From Planctomycetaceae bacterium (GTDB lineage Bacteria; Planctomycetota; Planctomycetia; Planctomycetales; Planctomycetaceae), in contig CP051247.1 in NCBI GenBank assembly GCA_017795105.1, positions 806,001-870,000 on the forward strand: 64,000 bases of DNA, in the 5' to 3' direction. Below, piece by piece: positions 45,012 to 55,668 of this stretch (its first letter is position 1; the number at the start of each line of letters is the position of its first letter). The translations under genes and the position numbers were made by a program. A model generated the notes under the pieces. The model was not told where the DNA came from, did no database searches, and was given only the letters and a program-made list of their open reading frames with translations.

Positions 45012-46442
45012 TCAGTGGTGATCGGTGTCCGTCAGCCGGCGTTCGACCGAATCGGCTGTCTGGGCAACCGCCTGAATGCTTTTCCGCAGTTCTTCGGCGT
45101 CGACGGTCCCTCGTGGATAGGTATCGAGCATCACGAAGTGAGCGACCCCCTCAATCTCACGAATGGCCAGCCCTCCGTGAGACAGTTCGGAATTGAGCCG
45201 CAGTGCCGATTCATAGAACGTCGGCGTGGCCGGGCAACAGGTGCTGTAGATCAGCAGTAATTGTCGATCGGAGCGATGTGAGCTGCTCTCCACGAAAACT
45301 TTCTGCTGCCGGCCATCGGGCAGCTGCACAGTCAGTCGATATTTCTCGCCACAGCGAATCCAGGAGATATTGGGGTCGTGCCCCAGGGCCTCCCGAAGCA
45401 GAGAGTCGACATCTCGCAGTTGTCCGAGGATCGACGAGAGCAGATGCCACGCGGCGGTGCCGTCCTGAGGTCGCGAGAAGGGATCCCGCGACATCATCAT
45501 CGAGACGCATTCCGCGATATTCAGCGGGATCTCTGGTCGTACTTTCCGCAATGAAGGGGCGTGTCCTGACAATACGCGGTGAACCACTTCGTCGGCTGTC
45601 TGGCCTCCATAGGGAAGTCGTCCACTCAAGAGCTGATAAAGGGAGACTCCCAACGAGTAGACATCGCTGGCCGCTGTGTGCTCTCCGTATTGCATAACTT
45701 CCGGAGCCAGATACGGCAGCGTTCCGACGACTTGTCCATTCGATGGGAGTTCCGGCAGATCGAGTCGGCGGGCGAGTCCGAAATCAGCCAGCTTCACCGT
45801 CCCTCGATCGGAAAGCAGAATATTGTCCGGCTTGATGTCGCGATGAAGGATGCCGTGACGATGGGCGTAATCCAGCCCGCTGCCGATCGATGTCACCCAC
45901 TCCAGCGCCTTGAGCGGAGGGATCGCCCCTTCCATGCGCAAGCGATTCTTGAGCGAGCCTCCGGAAACCAGCTCCATCTCGATGTAGAACCGTTCCCGCT
46001 CTGATCCAACCGCGTGAACGGTCACGATGTGCGGGTGAATCAGCTTCGCTGCGATGCGGCCTTCCTGTTGGACAAACTGCGACAGGTGCTGCGACCCGTG
46101 AGCCGTCGTCGGGGAACTGACTTTCAACGCACAGGCACGCCCCAGCTGGGAATGGCGGGCGAGATAGACCCGTCCCATGCCGCCGCGCCCCAGAAGAGCG
46201 TCACAGCGGTAAATGGAGAACCGGCGGCCGATGATTTCATCGAGATCTTCATCGATCTCGTGCAACTCGGCATCATCAAGCTTTTCGTGCTCAGAGCCGC
46301 TGAACGAATCGAAAATGCCCTCGATAATGGCCTGCCCACGAATGACGGTCTGCTCCAGCGGATCGCTCCGCTCCTGAATCCGTGGTGCGGAATCGGAGTT
46401 TTCAAGAGAACTGAGTTCGGGCGATGATGAGTCGCTCTTCAC
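45012..46442 (-). CDS. Ser/Thr protein kinase with C-terminal YbjN-like domain
   Basis: 476 aa, no signal peptide or membrane helix. Kinase domain about 76-335: LLGRGGMGRVYLARH, Lys107 in CALKVSS, HRDIKPDNILL (from 200), DFGLAR (from 220), TLPYLAPEVM. Residues about 345-476 form a second domain whose LRLNSELSHGGLAIRE and DAEELRKSIQAVA stretches resemble YbjN or T3SS-chaperone-like folds (inference). Such kinases may regulate secretion-like systems or cell-surface functions. It diverges from a CPBP protease gene. Confidence 0.88.
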   Translation of the reverse strand: MKSDSSSPELSSLENSDSAPRIQERSDPLEQTVIRGQAIIEGIFDSFSGSEHEKLDDAELHEIDEDLDEIIGRRFSIYRCDALLGRGGMGRVYLARHSQLGRACALKVSSPTTAHGSQHLSQFVQQEGRIAAKLIHPHIVTVHAVGSERERFYIEMELVSGGSLKNRLRMEGAIPPLKALEWVTSIGSGLDYAHRHGILHRDIKPDNILLSDRGTVKLADFGLARRLDLPELPSNGQVVGTLPYLAPEVMQYGEHTAASDVYSLGVSLYQLLSGRLPYGGQTADEVVHRVLSGHAPSLRKVRPEIPLNIAECVSMMMSRDPFSRPQDGTAAWHLLSSILGQLRDVDSLLREALGHDPNISWIRCGEKYRLTVQLPDGRQQKVFVESSSHRSDRQLLLIYSTCCPATPTFYESALRLNSELSHGGLAIREIEGVAHFVMLDTYPRGTVDAEELRKSIQAVAQTADSVERRLTDTDHH

Positions 46443-46647
46443 GGCGGATCCCCGCTGGCGGCAGAGTCAGGCAAATCTCGAGGTGATCAGGCCGTCTGGC
46501 CCTGTCCGGCTGGTCCGGACCTGTTCACTGGCCTATCATCCTACCAGATTCCGACTCTCAATACGTACAAAAAAACACGATTCATGAGAGTCATGGCGAA
46601 GCTGCCGTCCTCCGCCTGTTGAGCCTACTTCCTTCGAATGCCCGCCC

Positions 46648-47508
46648 GTGTTTCCGATTCTGCAGACTCTCGTTTCCACCGCCTTCCTGGCTGTCGTGCT
46701 CATTGGCCTCTTCCGGTGGGGAAGCTGGGCTGCCAGCCTTGTTCGACGTCGGCCCGTCGAAAGGCCGGGATGTTTTCAGAATCAGGGAGCGTCTGTTCCG
46801 GAAGTCCCCCCTGCTCCGATCATTCTCGCCGTTATCTGGCTAACACTGCAGCTGATCCAACAATACACAACCCCGACCGCCGCCCCTGAGGGCCCGGTCG
46901 ACAGCACGACGCCTCGGCCCGAAGCCCTCATGCTGGTCACAATCGTGATTCCTGGTGCCGTCAGTGCACTGTTGCTGGCACTCTGGAACTTCTCGAAGAA
47001 AGGGACTCCGCTGGCGGAGGCTCTGCGACCTCAATCGATCGCGCGTGCGTTCCGGAATGGGACAGAAATCTTCGTGCTGGCTCTCCCGCCAACCATGTTG
47101 CTGGGGTTCGTGTCTCTGCTCTGGAAAACCGAAGAGAACCAGCATCTTCTGCTGCAGATCATCCAGGAGAATCCCGATCCCGTGCTGCTGACGATCATCG
47201 TGCTGGCGGCAGCGGTCGTGGCCCCGATGTTCGAAGAGCTGCTGTTTCGCGTGCTGCTTCTGAACGGTTCGGTGCAATTCTTTCGGCGAGCGGGCCTTTC
47301 CTCGAAAGCCAACGAACACCTGAGCGTCCTTCTCGTTTCCGTGCTCTTCTGCATCGGACATGGTCTGTACGACGCGCTGCAACTGATGCCGCTCTCGCTC
47401 TGTCTGGCGTGGTGCATGCTGCGAACCCAGAGTTACTGGTCGGTGGTCGCCGCCCATGGCCTGTTCAACGGCAGCATGCTGTTGATGTCGATCTTCGTGC
47501 AGCCGTAG
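46648..47508 (+). CDS. CPBP family intramembrane protease
   Basis: 286 aa with GTG start; no ATG lies in frame upstream. Several hydrophobic helices. The protease motifs are present: EELLFRVLLLNG (Glu196, Glu197, Arg201), then HGLYDALQL and HGLFNGSMLL near the C-terminus. CPBP/CAAX proteases cut substrates in the membrane. The target is unknown; in some bacteria they process peptides or give bacteriocin immunity. It stands alone on the plus strand. Confidence 0.85.
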   Translation: MFPILQTLVSTAFLAVVLIGLFRWGSWAASLVRRRPVERPGCFQNQGASVPEVPPAPIILAVIWLTLQLIQQYTTPTAAPEGPVDSTTPRPEALMLVTIVIPGAVSALLLALWNFSKKGTPLAEALRPQSIARAFRNGTEIFVLALPPTMLLGFVSLLWKTEENQHLLLQIIQENPDPVLLTIIVLAAAVVAPMFEELLFRVLLLNGSVQFFRRAGLSSKANEHLSVLLVSVLFCIGHGLYDALQLMPLSLCLAWCMLRTQSYWSVVAAHGLFNGSMLLMSIFVQP

Positions 47509-47521
47509 CGCGAACAATCGG

Positions 47522-47938
47522 TTATCTCGACTCCACTTCGAAATCGAAGTTCCCCTCTGGTGGCCGAAGATTCTTGATGTTGTGCCCGTGATTAAAGAAC
47601 GTGTATTGATACAGCGCTGGGTCACCGACAAGAGGTCTGTCATAAGAGAAGTCGACCAACATTCCAGAGGACCAAATTAGGCGAGTCAGCAGATCTTTGA
47701 TTTCAGATGTCACCAACTCCATGTCGCGCAGGCGGTGCGTCTTCGTTACTGAAATCATTCGCAGAAGCCCGATGTCCTCCGAGTTAGAGAATCGGAAATC
47801 TTCAGGACAAAAGATCGAGTCCGTTGGATAGTTCTCAAGTACCTTGCGATTGTATTGCAGGGCCTGTTTCAACAGGTCCATCTCCGATGGCGAAGCTCCA
47901 ATCTGGATGTAGCCGAACAGATCGTTGATTTGTCCCAT
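47522..47938 (-). CDS. Orphan hypothetical protein, A+T-richer than neighbours
   Basis: 138 aa from MGQINDLF; GGAGG lies five to six bases upstream, so this start beats the ATG at 47977. No signal, helix or known domain. Cytoplasmic, with acidic and aromatic residues spread evenly. Base composition is clearly lower in G+C than the flanking genes, suggesting recent acquisition (inference). A dispersed palindrome lies directly upstream. It could be an effector, immunity or accessory protein; nothing proves it. Confidence 0.55.
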   Translation of the reverse strand: MGQINDLFGYIQIGASPSEMDLLKQALQYNRKVLENYPTDSIFCPEDFRFSNSEDIGLLRMISVTKTHRLRDMELVTSEIKDLLTRLIWSSGMLVDFSYDRPLVGDPALYQYTFFNHGHNIKNLRPPEGNFDFEVESR

Positions 47939-48006
47939 CGAATCCTCCGTTGTGGTAGCTTGAATTCCCGCGATCATGCTTTCGTAATAGAAGGACGACT
48001 CGCAGC

Positions 48007-48059
48007 GTAGGGCCGGTTACAGGTCACTCATTTCGGCCGGTCGAAGACCGGCCCTACGA
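48007..48059. repeat. Dispersed palindromic element
   Basis: Outer arms cgtagggccggt (48007-48018) and its complement (48048-48059), with an inner palindrome ggccggtcgaagaccggcc (48036-48054). It lies between the orphan gene and clpX. The pattern recalls small palindromic repeats common in planctomycete genomes (from memory). Confidence 0.7.
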
Positions 48060-48074
48060 TCAAACGGCCCATGA

Positions 48075-48104
48075 AAAAAGGGCTCGCAGTGTTCTGCGAG
48101 CCCT
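48075..48104 (-). terminator. Intrinsic terminator of clpX
   Basis: Ten-base stem gggctcgcag/ctgcgagccc with loop tgtt; the A-run at 48075-48080 becomes a T-run on the minus strand, 26 bases after the clpX stop. Confidence 0.9.
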
Positions 48105-48129
48105 CGATTCAATCTGACTTCGTGGTCGA

Positions 48130-49407
<1,278 letters not shown>

Positions 49408-49688
49408 TCGCAATCCTTCAAGGCTGTCGATCGTGACACAAGTATCAGATCGTGAGTCGGTTCTATCCTGGAGTGGAACTGAGTCTGCTGCCTCCGATTC
49501 AGAGTCCTCAGTTCGCGTGATTGACCATCGACCATTCTAGTCGGGCGTTCGTTTTCTCTATCCCTTGAGAAGGAAAGCTGGTTGGCTACCGCTTTCCGAG
49601 AAGTCTGTTCCGCAACGCGTATACCAAACCGTGCCGGGACGATTTGGATTGTAAAAAGGTGAAACCGATTTATCGCGACGAAGAGGAA

Positions 49689-49958
49689 TCAGGACGTCTC
49701 ATCTTCCGGCGATTTCGAACTCGCGGCCGGGACTCCCAGCGGAAGCTCCTGGCGATGAATGCGCGTTGTCAGTTGACCTTTGATGGATCGGAATTCCTCG
49801 GGCGACAATTCGCCTCTTCGTTTCAATTCCAGTATCTGAGAGAGCATCTCGTGGTCGGTGTTCGCAGTATCGTCATCACCAGTCAGGATGGATTTAATCC
49901 ACAAACTCAATCCAATCAGCAGAGCTACGACGACAGCCAGTATGAGCCACTGCGTCAT
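49689..49958 (-). CDS. Small membrane protein with SHOCT-like C-terminus
   Basis: 89 aa from ATG 49958, chosen since GAGG lies five bases upstream; an ATG at 50021 is in frame. One helix (WLILAVVVALLIGLSLWI), then LELKRRGELSPEEFRSIKGQL, a SHOCT-like short C-terminal domain common in membrane-associated bacterial proteins. Role unknown. It diverges from the hypothetical gene at 50311. Confidence 0.6.
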   Translation of the reverse strand: MTQWLILAVVVALLIGLSLWIKSILTGDDDTANTDHEMLSQILELKRRGELSPEEFRSIKGQLTTRIHRQELPLGVPAASSKSPEDETS

Positions 49959-50310
49959 CGTGGCCTCAAGCAAATCAGTAAAGTTCGGGGCGGCAAGCAG
50001 GTGCATAAGCTGAACGGGCACTCTTCGTCGCAGCGGTCAAAAGCAGCTTCGCCTTGACGAAAAGGTTTCAAATTTTTTGGCGAAGATTCACGTAGAAATT
50101 ACCATTGCGACCCGGATCGTCATTATTGCGGAGCCGAACGGGAATGCAATCCCGAAATCTGCTGAGCGGCCCCTCCGAGCAAACCCACGCCAGCCGGCGA
50201 TTCGTCCCGTGGCATTGCTGATTCTTCAGATTCCGATAGATTAGGAGCTGCACGACAGGACTACGTGAGACAGATTGTTCCGCTCGCGGAACTGCAAGAT
50301 TGGCAGAGAT

Positions 50311-50793
50311 ATGGACTTTGAACAGCGGCTGCAGAAAGCCATCGATCGCGGACAGAAACAACGACAGAACGCCCAGGAATCCCAGCAGGCCAAACTGTCG
50401 ACCGAAGAGGAGCGAAAGTCCCTGCATTCCTCGGCCCGGCTTGAACTGACCGAGCATATCGACGTCTGTCTCCACAAACTGGTCGACCACTTCCCCGGAT
50501 TCGAATATGAAACCGTGATGAGCGATAAGGGCTGGGGAGCCCGCATCCGTCGTGATGACATCGAAATGAACCGGGGTTCGGCCGATCGACTGTACAGTCA
50601 TCTGGAAATGGTCGTTCGCCCCTACTCCAAGGCTGCTCTCATCGATTTGACCGCCAAAGGAACAATTCGCAACAAAGAGTTGTTCGCCAGGAATCATTTT
50701 CAGCGTCTGACCGAACTCGACCTCGATTCCTTTATGAATCTCATCGATCTGTGGGTGCTGGAATTCGCCGAAGCGTTCTCGGCACAGGGCTAG
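50311..50793 (+). CDS. Hypothetical planctomycete protein
   Basis: 160 aa from MDFEQRLQKAIDRG; an ATG at 50275 is in frame but its leader is unlikely. The first 45 residues are charged and helical, then a folded region with VDHFPGFEYETVMSDKGWG and YSHLEMVVRPYSKAALIDL. No known domain. The size and pattern look conserved, so I call it a real gene. It precedes a glycosyltransferase gene by 64 bases. Confidence 0.65.
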   Translation: MDFEQRLQKAIDRGQKQRQNAQESQQAKLSTEEERKSLHSSARLELTEHIDVCLHKLVDHFPGFEYETVMSDKGWGARIRRDDIEMNRGSADRLYSHLEMVVRPYSKAALIDLTAKGTIRNKELFARNHFQRLTELDLDSFMNLIDLWVLEFAEAFSAQG

Positions 50794-50857
50794 TCCCTCG
50801 TGTTCCGCATGTTCCCCTGAGGTTTCGTCACCGTAATAACGGCTGAAGTACTGATCC

Positions 50858-52024
50858 ATGGCAGAACGAATCAAGGTTCTCTTTACGATCGGATCACTGG
50901 CAGGCGGCGGAGCCGAACGGCAGGTCATTCAATATCTGCGGTATCTCGATCGCGAGAAGTTCGAGCCGATCCTGTACCTTCAGCGACGGGAAGGACCCTT
51001 CGTCGCAGATATTCCTGATGATGTCGCGGTTCATGTGTTCGAAGAGCGCGTCAATGTTCCCCGCTGGAAACTGCCGGGATATGTGCATCGTCTGCAGAGC
51101 AAAGATCTCGTGGCACTCGTGCAGTCGGAACAGATCGACTGCGTCTTCGCGCTCACGATCTATTCCATTCTCATCGCCGGCGACGTTCTTCCCGATCTGA
51201 AATGCCCCTGGATCGCCAGCAACACCGCCGATCCCCGACGCGATCTCAAGAATGAGATCAAGCGTTTCCGCACGGTCAAACGCTGGCTCCTGAAGCAGGC
51301 GTTTCACAGTGCCACTCGGGTTCTGGCGGTCTCGAATGGCGATCGCGAAGGGGTCTCTGTCTGTCACGACGTTCCGCTGGACCAGATTCACGTGCTGCAC
51401 AACTCGGTCGACCTCGAAGAGCTCGATCGAATGACCGGGAACAATCCTCCCGACTATTCCGAAGATCGGTTTCATGTTGTCACAGCCGGTCGCCTCAATC
51501 ACCAGAAGGGGCATCGCTATCTGATCGAAGCCACCCGTCGGGCGATCGATGAGCATGGACTCTCCCGGATCCAGGTGCACATCTACGGCGACGGCGAACT
51601 CCGTTCCGAACTGGAGTCGCAGATTGAACGGCTCGATCTCACGGACCACGTCAAACTCCCAGGCTTCACGTCGAATCCTTTTTCGGCTATGCGAGCAGCC
51701 GATCTGTTCTGCCTGCCTTCGCTGTACGAGGGATTCCCTCTGATTCTTCTCGAAGCCCTGGCCTGTCGCGTTCCCATCGTCGCTTCCGACTGCCCGAGCG
51801 GACCGCGGGAAGTCCTCCAGGCCGGGGAATATGGAGACCTGGTCGAGCCGACCGACATCGATGAGCTAACGCGGGCGATTGTGGCGGTCGCACATGATCC
51901 CGAACGTCTGTCGGAACGGACGGAAGCGGGCCGAAAGTTCGTCGAGACCAACTTCGATGCCCCGCAGATCGTGCGACAGCTCGAGCAACATCTGATTGAA
52001 GTGAGCGAAACGGAACTTCACTGA
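50858..52024 (+). CDS. Glycosyltransferase family 4
   Basis: 388 aa. GT-B fold: KVLFTIGSLAGGGAERQVIQYLR (N-terminal, typical of GT4), then VTAGRLNHQKGHRYLIEA and the donor-site YEGFPLILLEALACRVPIVAS with the EX7E pattern. It probably adds a sugar in exopolysaccharide or lipopolysaccharide synthesis. A start at ATG 50858 (tccATGgcag) begins a good GT4 N-terminus. A sulfatase gene starts 84 bases downstream. Confidence 0.9.
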   Translation: MAERIKVLFTIGSLAGGGAERQVIQYLRYLDREKFEPILYLQRREGPFVADIPDDVAVHVFEERVNVPRWKLPGYVHRLQSKDLVALVQSEQIDCVFALTIYSILIAGDVLPDLKCPWIASNTADPRRDLKNEIKRFRTVKRWLLKQAFHSATRVLAVSNGDREGVSVCHDVPLDQIHVLHNSVDLEELDRMTGNNPPDYSEDRFHVVTAGRLNHQKGHRYLIEATRRAIDEHGLSRIQVHIYGDGELRSELESQIERLDLTDHVKLPGFTSNPFSAMRAADLFCLPSLYEGFPLILLEALACRVPIVASDCPSGPREVLQAGEYGDLVEPTDIDELTRAIVAVAHDPERLSERTEAGRKFVETNFDAPQIVRQLEQHLIEVSETELH

Positions 52025-52107
52025 ACAACGATGGCGGTCAGCGAATCGATCCGATACCCTTCGAATTGCATTCTGTTCACGTGATCCGAAGAGGGAGGGC
52101 CGGATTG

Positions 52108-53976
52108 ATGACGATTCATCGTGGGATCGCCAGTCGCACTTTTACGCTGTTGCTGATCAGCGCCACTTTTTGCAGCCTGTGGGCTCGCTCGTTGTTCGCG
52201 GAACCTGACGCTCCTGTGTCCCGCCCGAACGTGTTGATCATTCATACCGATGAGCACCATTACGGAACCCTCGGTTGCTACGGCAGTTCGATGTTCGGCG
52301 GCGAGGAATCGCTGACGCCCAACATCGATCGACTCGCCGCCGAAGGGGCCCTGGCGACCAGCTTTTACGCGACCACGCCAGTCTGTTCCCCCTCCCGGGC
52401 CAGCCTGATGTCTGGCAAATACCCGCAGGCCACTCCTGTCGTGCAGAACGACATCGAACTGAGCGGCCAGATCACCAGCTTCGCCGATGTCCTCAAATCG
52501 GCCGGTTACGTGACCGGCTACTGTGGCAAATGGCATCTCGATGGCGATGGCAAACCGGAGTGGGCTCCTCAGCGAAACTTCGGCTGGAGCGACAATCGCT
52601 ACATGTTCAATCGCGGCCACTGGAAGAAGCTGGTCAGCACGGAGAACGGTCCGGCCATTGGCGGCACCGACAATCGTGGTCGCCCGAACTACAATCTGAA
52701 TAATGCCGACGAGAAGACCTTCACTACGGACTGGCTGACCGATCGAGCGATTGAGTTCATCGAAGAGAATGGCGACCAGCCCTTCTGTTATATGGTCAGC
52801 CTCCCCGACCCACACGGCCCCAATACCGTGCGGGCTCCATACGACACAATGTATTCGGCTGCCGACGTTGTGATCCCGGAGTCACTCACGAAGCGATCGC
52901 GGCAGATTCCGATCTGGGGTTATCCAGATCGAGGCGTCTCTGCCAACAGCCTCCGGCAGTTCATGCCCAAATACTTCGGGATGGTCAAATGCATTGACGA
53001 CAACATCGGTCGACTCCTGGACCTGCTGGAAGAGAAGCAGATTCTGGATGACACGATTATCGTCTTCACTTCCGACCATGGCGACTTGTGCGGAGAACAT
53101 GGCAAAATAAACAAGGGGAATCCTTACGAAGGATCGGCTCGAATTCCGTTCGTTATTCGCTACCCGGCAAAGATCCCGGCTGGCACCCAGGTCGATGTCG
53201 CTCTTTCCTGCATCGATTTCTTCCCCACAATTCTGAACCTGACCGAGACCGAATCGTCAGTAACGCCGGATGGACGCGATGCCACACCGCTCTTCAGCGG
53301 GCAAGCCCCAGACGACTGGGACGATGTCGCGATCCTTCGCAGCACACACTCCAATCGGTTATGGCTCTGCGCAGTTTCCGATGACCATAAACTCGTTCTG
53401 TCCTCACACGACAAACCCTGGTTCTTCGACTTGAAGGAAGATCCCCAGGAGCTGACGAACCGTGTGGGAGATCCTCAATATGCGGCCGCAGTGAGCAGGC
53501 TGGCTGTCGCGATTCGCGACTATGCGAAGGAACACAACGATCCCTACGCGGGCAATTCACGCATCCGTTACTATCTGTCACAACTGGCTCAGGAGCCCGA
53601 ACTGGTCGAAGTCGAGTTCTTCATCGCGGAAGCGAACGCTGCAGAAGGACTAACGCCGAAAGTGCTTCAGGACGCGACGCGCGAGCAGATTTATCTTCAT
53701 GCCGAACCCTGTCTGAACAATGCCCATATCGCGAGTGCGGAAAACGCGACCGACGAACGGGGCATCGAGATGACGTTCACCGCAGAAGGGGCCGAGATCA
53801 TGAACATGGTGACCGGCGAGAATATTGGGAAACGACTGGCGATTCTCGTCGACGGAAAACTGATTATGGCTCCGTACATTCGCAGTCAGATTTCCGAAAA
53901 GGCCGTCCTGATCGGAAACTTTACGCCGCAGGAAATCATGCGGATTCTGGCCTCACTGAATGCCCCGGCGAACTGA
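52108..53976 (+). CDS. Secreted sulfatase fused to a SecD P1-head-like domain
   Basis: 622 aa from MTIHRGIASR; an ATG at 52066 is in frame. Signal peptide about 1-30 (LLLISATFCSLWARSLFA). Sulfatase core: RPNVLIIHTDEHHYGTLGCYG, then C93-S-P-S-R (formylglycine site), GYCGKWHLDGDG, DHGDLCGEHGKINKGN. Residues about 502-622 differ: GIEMTFTAEGAEIMNMVTGE, then NIGKRLAILVDGKLIMAPYI and IGNFTPQEIMRILASL match the SecD/SecDF P1 head region that contacts exported proteins. The two domains are in one frame with no shift. A GGAGG element lies upstream of the ATG. Confidence 0.87.
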   Translation: MTIHRGIASRTFTLLLISATFCSLWARSLFAEPDAPVSRPNVLIIHTDEHHYGTLGCYGSSMFGGEESLTPNIDRLAAEGALATSFYATTPVCSPSRASLMSGKYPQATPVVQNDIELSGQITSFADVLKSAGYVTGYCGKWHLDGDGKPEWAPQRNFGWSDNRYMFNRGHWKKLVSTENGPAIGGTDNRGRPNYNLNNADEKTFTTDWLTDRAIEFIEENGDQPFCYMVSLPDPHGPNTVRAPYDTMYSAADVVIPESLTKRSRQIPIWGYPDRGVSANSLRQFMPKYFGMVKCIDDNIGRLLDLLEEKQILDDTIIVFTSDHGDLCGEHGKINKGNPYEGSARIPFVIRYPAKIPAGTQVDVALSCIDFFPTILNLTETESSVTPDGRDATPLFSGQAPDDWDDVAILRSTHSNRLWLCAVSDDHKLVLSSHDKPWFFDLKEDPQELTNRVGDPQYAAAVSRLAVAIRDYAKEHNDPYAGNSRIRYYLSQLAQEPELVEVEFFIAEANAAEGLTPKVLQDATREQIYLHAEPCLNNAHIASAENATDERGIEMTFTAEGAEIMNMVTGENIGKRLAILVDGKLIMAPYIRSQISEKAVLIGNFTPQEIMRILASLNAPAN

Positions 53977-54157
53977 CACTCATTAACCCCGGCTGATGTG
54001 TCCTTCTCGTTGCCGCGACTCTTTCGTGGACAGCTTGCGGACAATCGTCCCCGGTGGATTGAGACACAGGTCCCGACTCGATAAAACTTCAGAAGACCAC
54101 CGCACCATCGAACTGACACCACTAGCCTCATCCGTCAGGGATGAACAGGAGACAATA

Positions 54158-55147
54158 ATGAAAGCCCCGATTCGCGTTGCAGTTACCGGAGCAGCCGGTC
54201 AGATCGGCTACGCCATGATCTTCCGCATTGCCAGTGGCGAAGTTTTTGGTGCGGATCAGCCGGTCATTCTGCATCTGATCGAACTGCCGCAGGCACTCTC
54301 GGCCCTGGACGGAGTTGAGATGGAACTGGATGACTGCGCCTTCCCGACGCTCGCTGGCGTGGTCAAGCAGTCCAGCGACAATCTGGAAGCCGGCTTCGCC
54401 GACTGCAACTGGGTCCTCTGCGTTGGCAGTGTCCCCCGTAAAGCCGGCATGGAACGGGGCGATCTGGTCCGCATCAACGGCCCGATCTTCACCAGCACCG
54501 GCAAAGCCATTCAGGCCGCAGCCGCGAAGGACGTGCGGGTGCTGGTCGTCGGTAACCCCTGTAATACCAACTGTCTGATCACGATGGCCAACGCTCCGGA
54601 CATCCCCCGCGATCGTTTCTTCGCCATGACGCGACTCGATCAGAACCGGGCCGCGACTCAGCTGGCCCAGAAAGCCGGCGTGCCGGTTGCCGACGTTTCC
54701 AATGTCGCCATCTGGGGCAATCACTCGGCTACGCAGTACCCGGACTTCTACCACGCCAAAATCAATGGCAAGGCTGCAACGGACGTGATTACCGACGAAG
54801 CCTGGCTGCAGGGAACGTTCATCGAGACCGTCCAGAAGCGTGGTGCAGCCGTCATCGCTGCCCGTGGAGCTTCCAGTGCCGCCTCGGCTGCCAATGCCGC
54901 TCTCGATACCGTGAAGAGTGTCATCCGCCCGACCGCCAGCGGCGACTGCTTCAGTGCAGCCGTCTGCAGCGACGGAAGTTACGGCATCGACGAGGGTCTG
55001 ATCTTCGGTTACCCGCTGACCGGCGACGGCAACAGCTGGAAAATTGAAACCGGCTGGGAACACAACGACTTTGCCAAGAGCAAGATCGAAGCCACACTGC
55101 AGGAACTTCGCGACGAACGCGACGCCGTGAAAGACCTGCTGCCGTAA
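54158..55147 (+). CDS. mdh: Malate dehydrogenase
   Basis: 329 aa, usual length for the cytosolic-type enzyme. Rossmann motif VTGAAGQIGYAM, substrate loop GSVPRKAGMERGDLVRIN, NPCNTNCLI, and WGNHSATQYPD with the catalytic histidine. It interconverts malate and oxaloacetate with NAD in the TCA cycle. AGGAG seven bases before the ATG decides the start; the frame is open upstream but has no signal. It sits alone after a sulfatase. Confidence 0.95.
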   Translation: MKAPIRVAVTGAAGQIGYAMIFRIASGEVFGADQPVILHLIELPQALSALDGVEMELDDCAFPTLAGVVKQSSDNLEAGFADCNWVLCVGSVPRKAGMERGDLVRINGPIFTSTGKAIQAAAAKDVRVLVVGNPCNTNCLITMANAPDIPRDRFFAMTRLDQNRAATQLAQKAGVPVADVSNVAIWGNHSATQYPDFYHAKINGKAATDVITDEAWLQGTFIETVQKRGAAVIAARGASSAASAANAALDTVKSVIRPTASGDCFSAAVCSDGSYGIDEGLIFGYPLTGDGNSWKIETGWEHNDFAKSKIEATLQELRDERDAVKDLLP

Positions 55148-55365
55148 TTCAGGGCGATCGATCGTTGAAGCCGACCACAGCTCGGGCAGTTGCAGCCGTC
55201 AGGGCTCTGCTGCCCGAAACGTGAACATCTGCACGGAGATCCGGGCAGGCATGATTGCGAAAACTGGTCGGTCCGTTACTATTTTTCGGAGATGACACTT
55301 CCGGCTGCCGCAGACTGCGGCAGCCACCCGTCTGCGGTCAGACCTCTGAATCAAATTCCAGCGTG

Positions 55366-55656
55366 ATGGAAAATGAAATAGCCATGCCGGCGAAAAAAAC
55401 AAAACTGGCGTCCGGGACGAAAATTCGCCTGAAGCCGGGCAGTGTCATTCCGGAAGTCCCCCCCGTCGACGCCGATCAGTGGACCGGCACCGTGGTGGAA
55501 GCCAAAGGACGCGGTGAATCGCTGCAATACATCGTGGAATGGGACGACGAAACCGAAGCTCGAATGCCTCAGGAATTTATTCAGGAATGTGAGAAGACCG
55601 GCCTGTTCTATAAAATGGCATGTCTCCCTCATCAGGACGTTGAAAGCATTCAGTAA
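55366..55656 (+). CDS. Small hypothetical, SH3-like
   Basis: 96 aa from MENEIAMPAKKTK; ATG 55384 is an alternative. A Lys-rich start is followed by RLKPGSVIPEVPP, ADQWTGTVVEAKGRGESLQY and IVEWDDETEARMPQEFIQ, a short beta-barrel pattern like SH3 or KOW-type domains. It might bind nucleic acid or a protein partner. The VOC gene begins 13 bases after its stop, so a shared transcript is likely. Confidence 0.55.
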   Translation: MENEIAMPAKKTKLASGTKIRLKPGSVIPEVPPVDADQWTGTVVEAKGRGESLQYIVEWDDETEARMPQEFIQECEKTGLFYKMACLPHQDVESIQ

Positions 55657-55668
55657 GGTCGAATTCCC

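Noticed and set aside
44794..45021. 75-codon plus-strand frame
   Set aside because: No support and overlaps the 3' end of the kinase gene.
54128..55063. 311-codon minus-strand frame antisense to mdh
   Set aside because: mdh is complete with all motifs; the antisense text shows no domain or ribosome-binding site.
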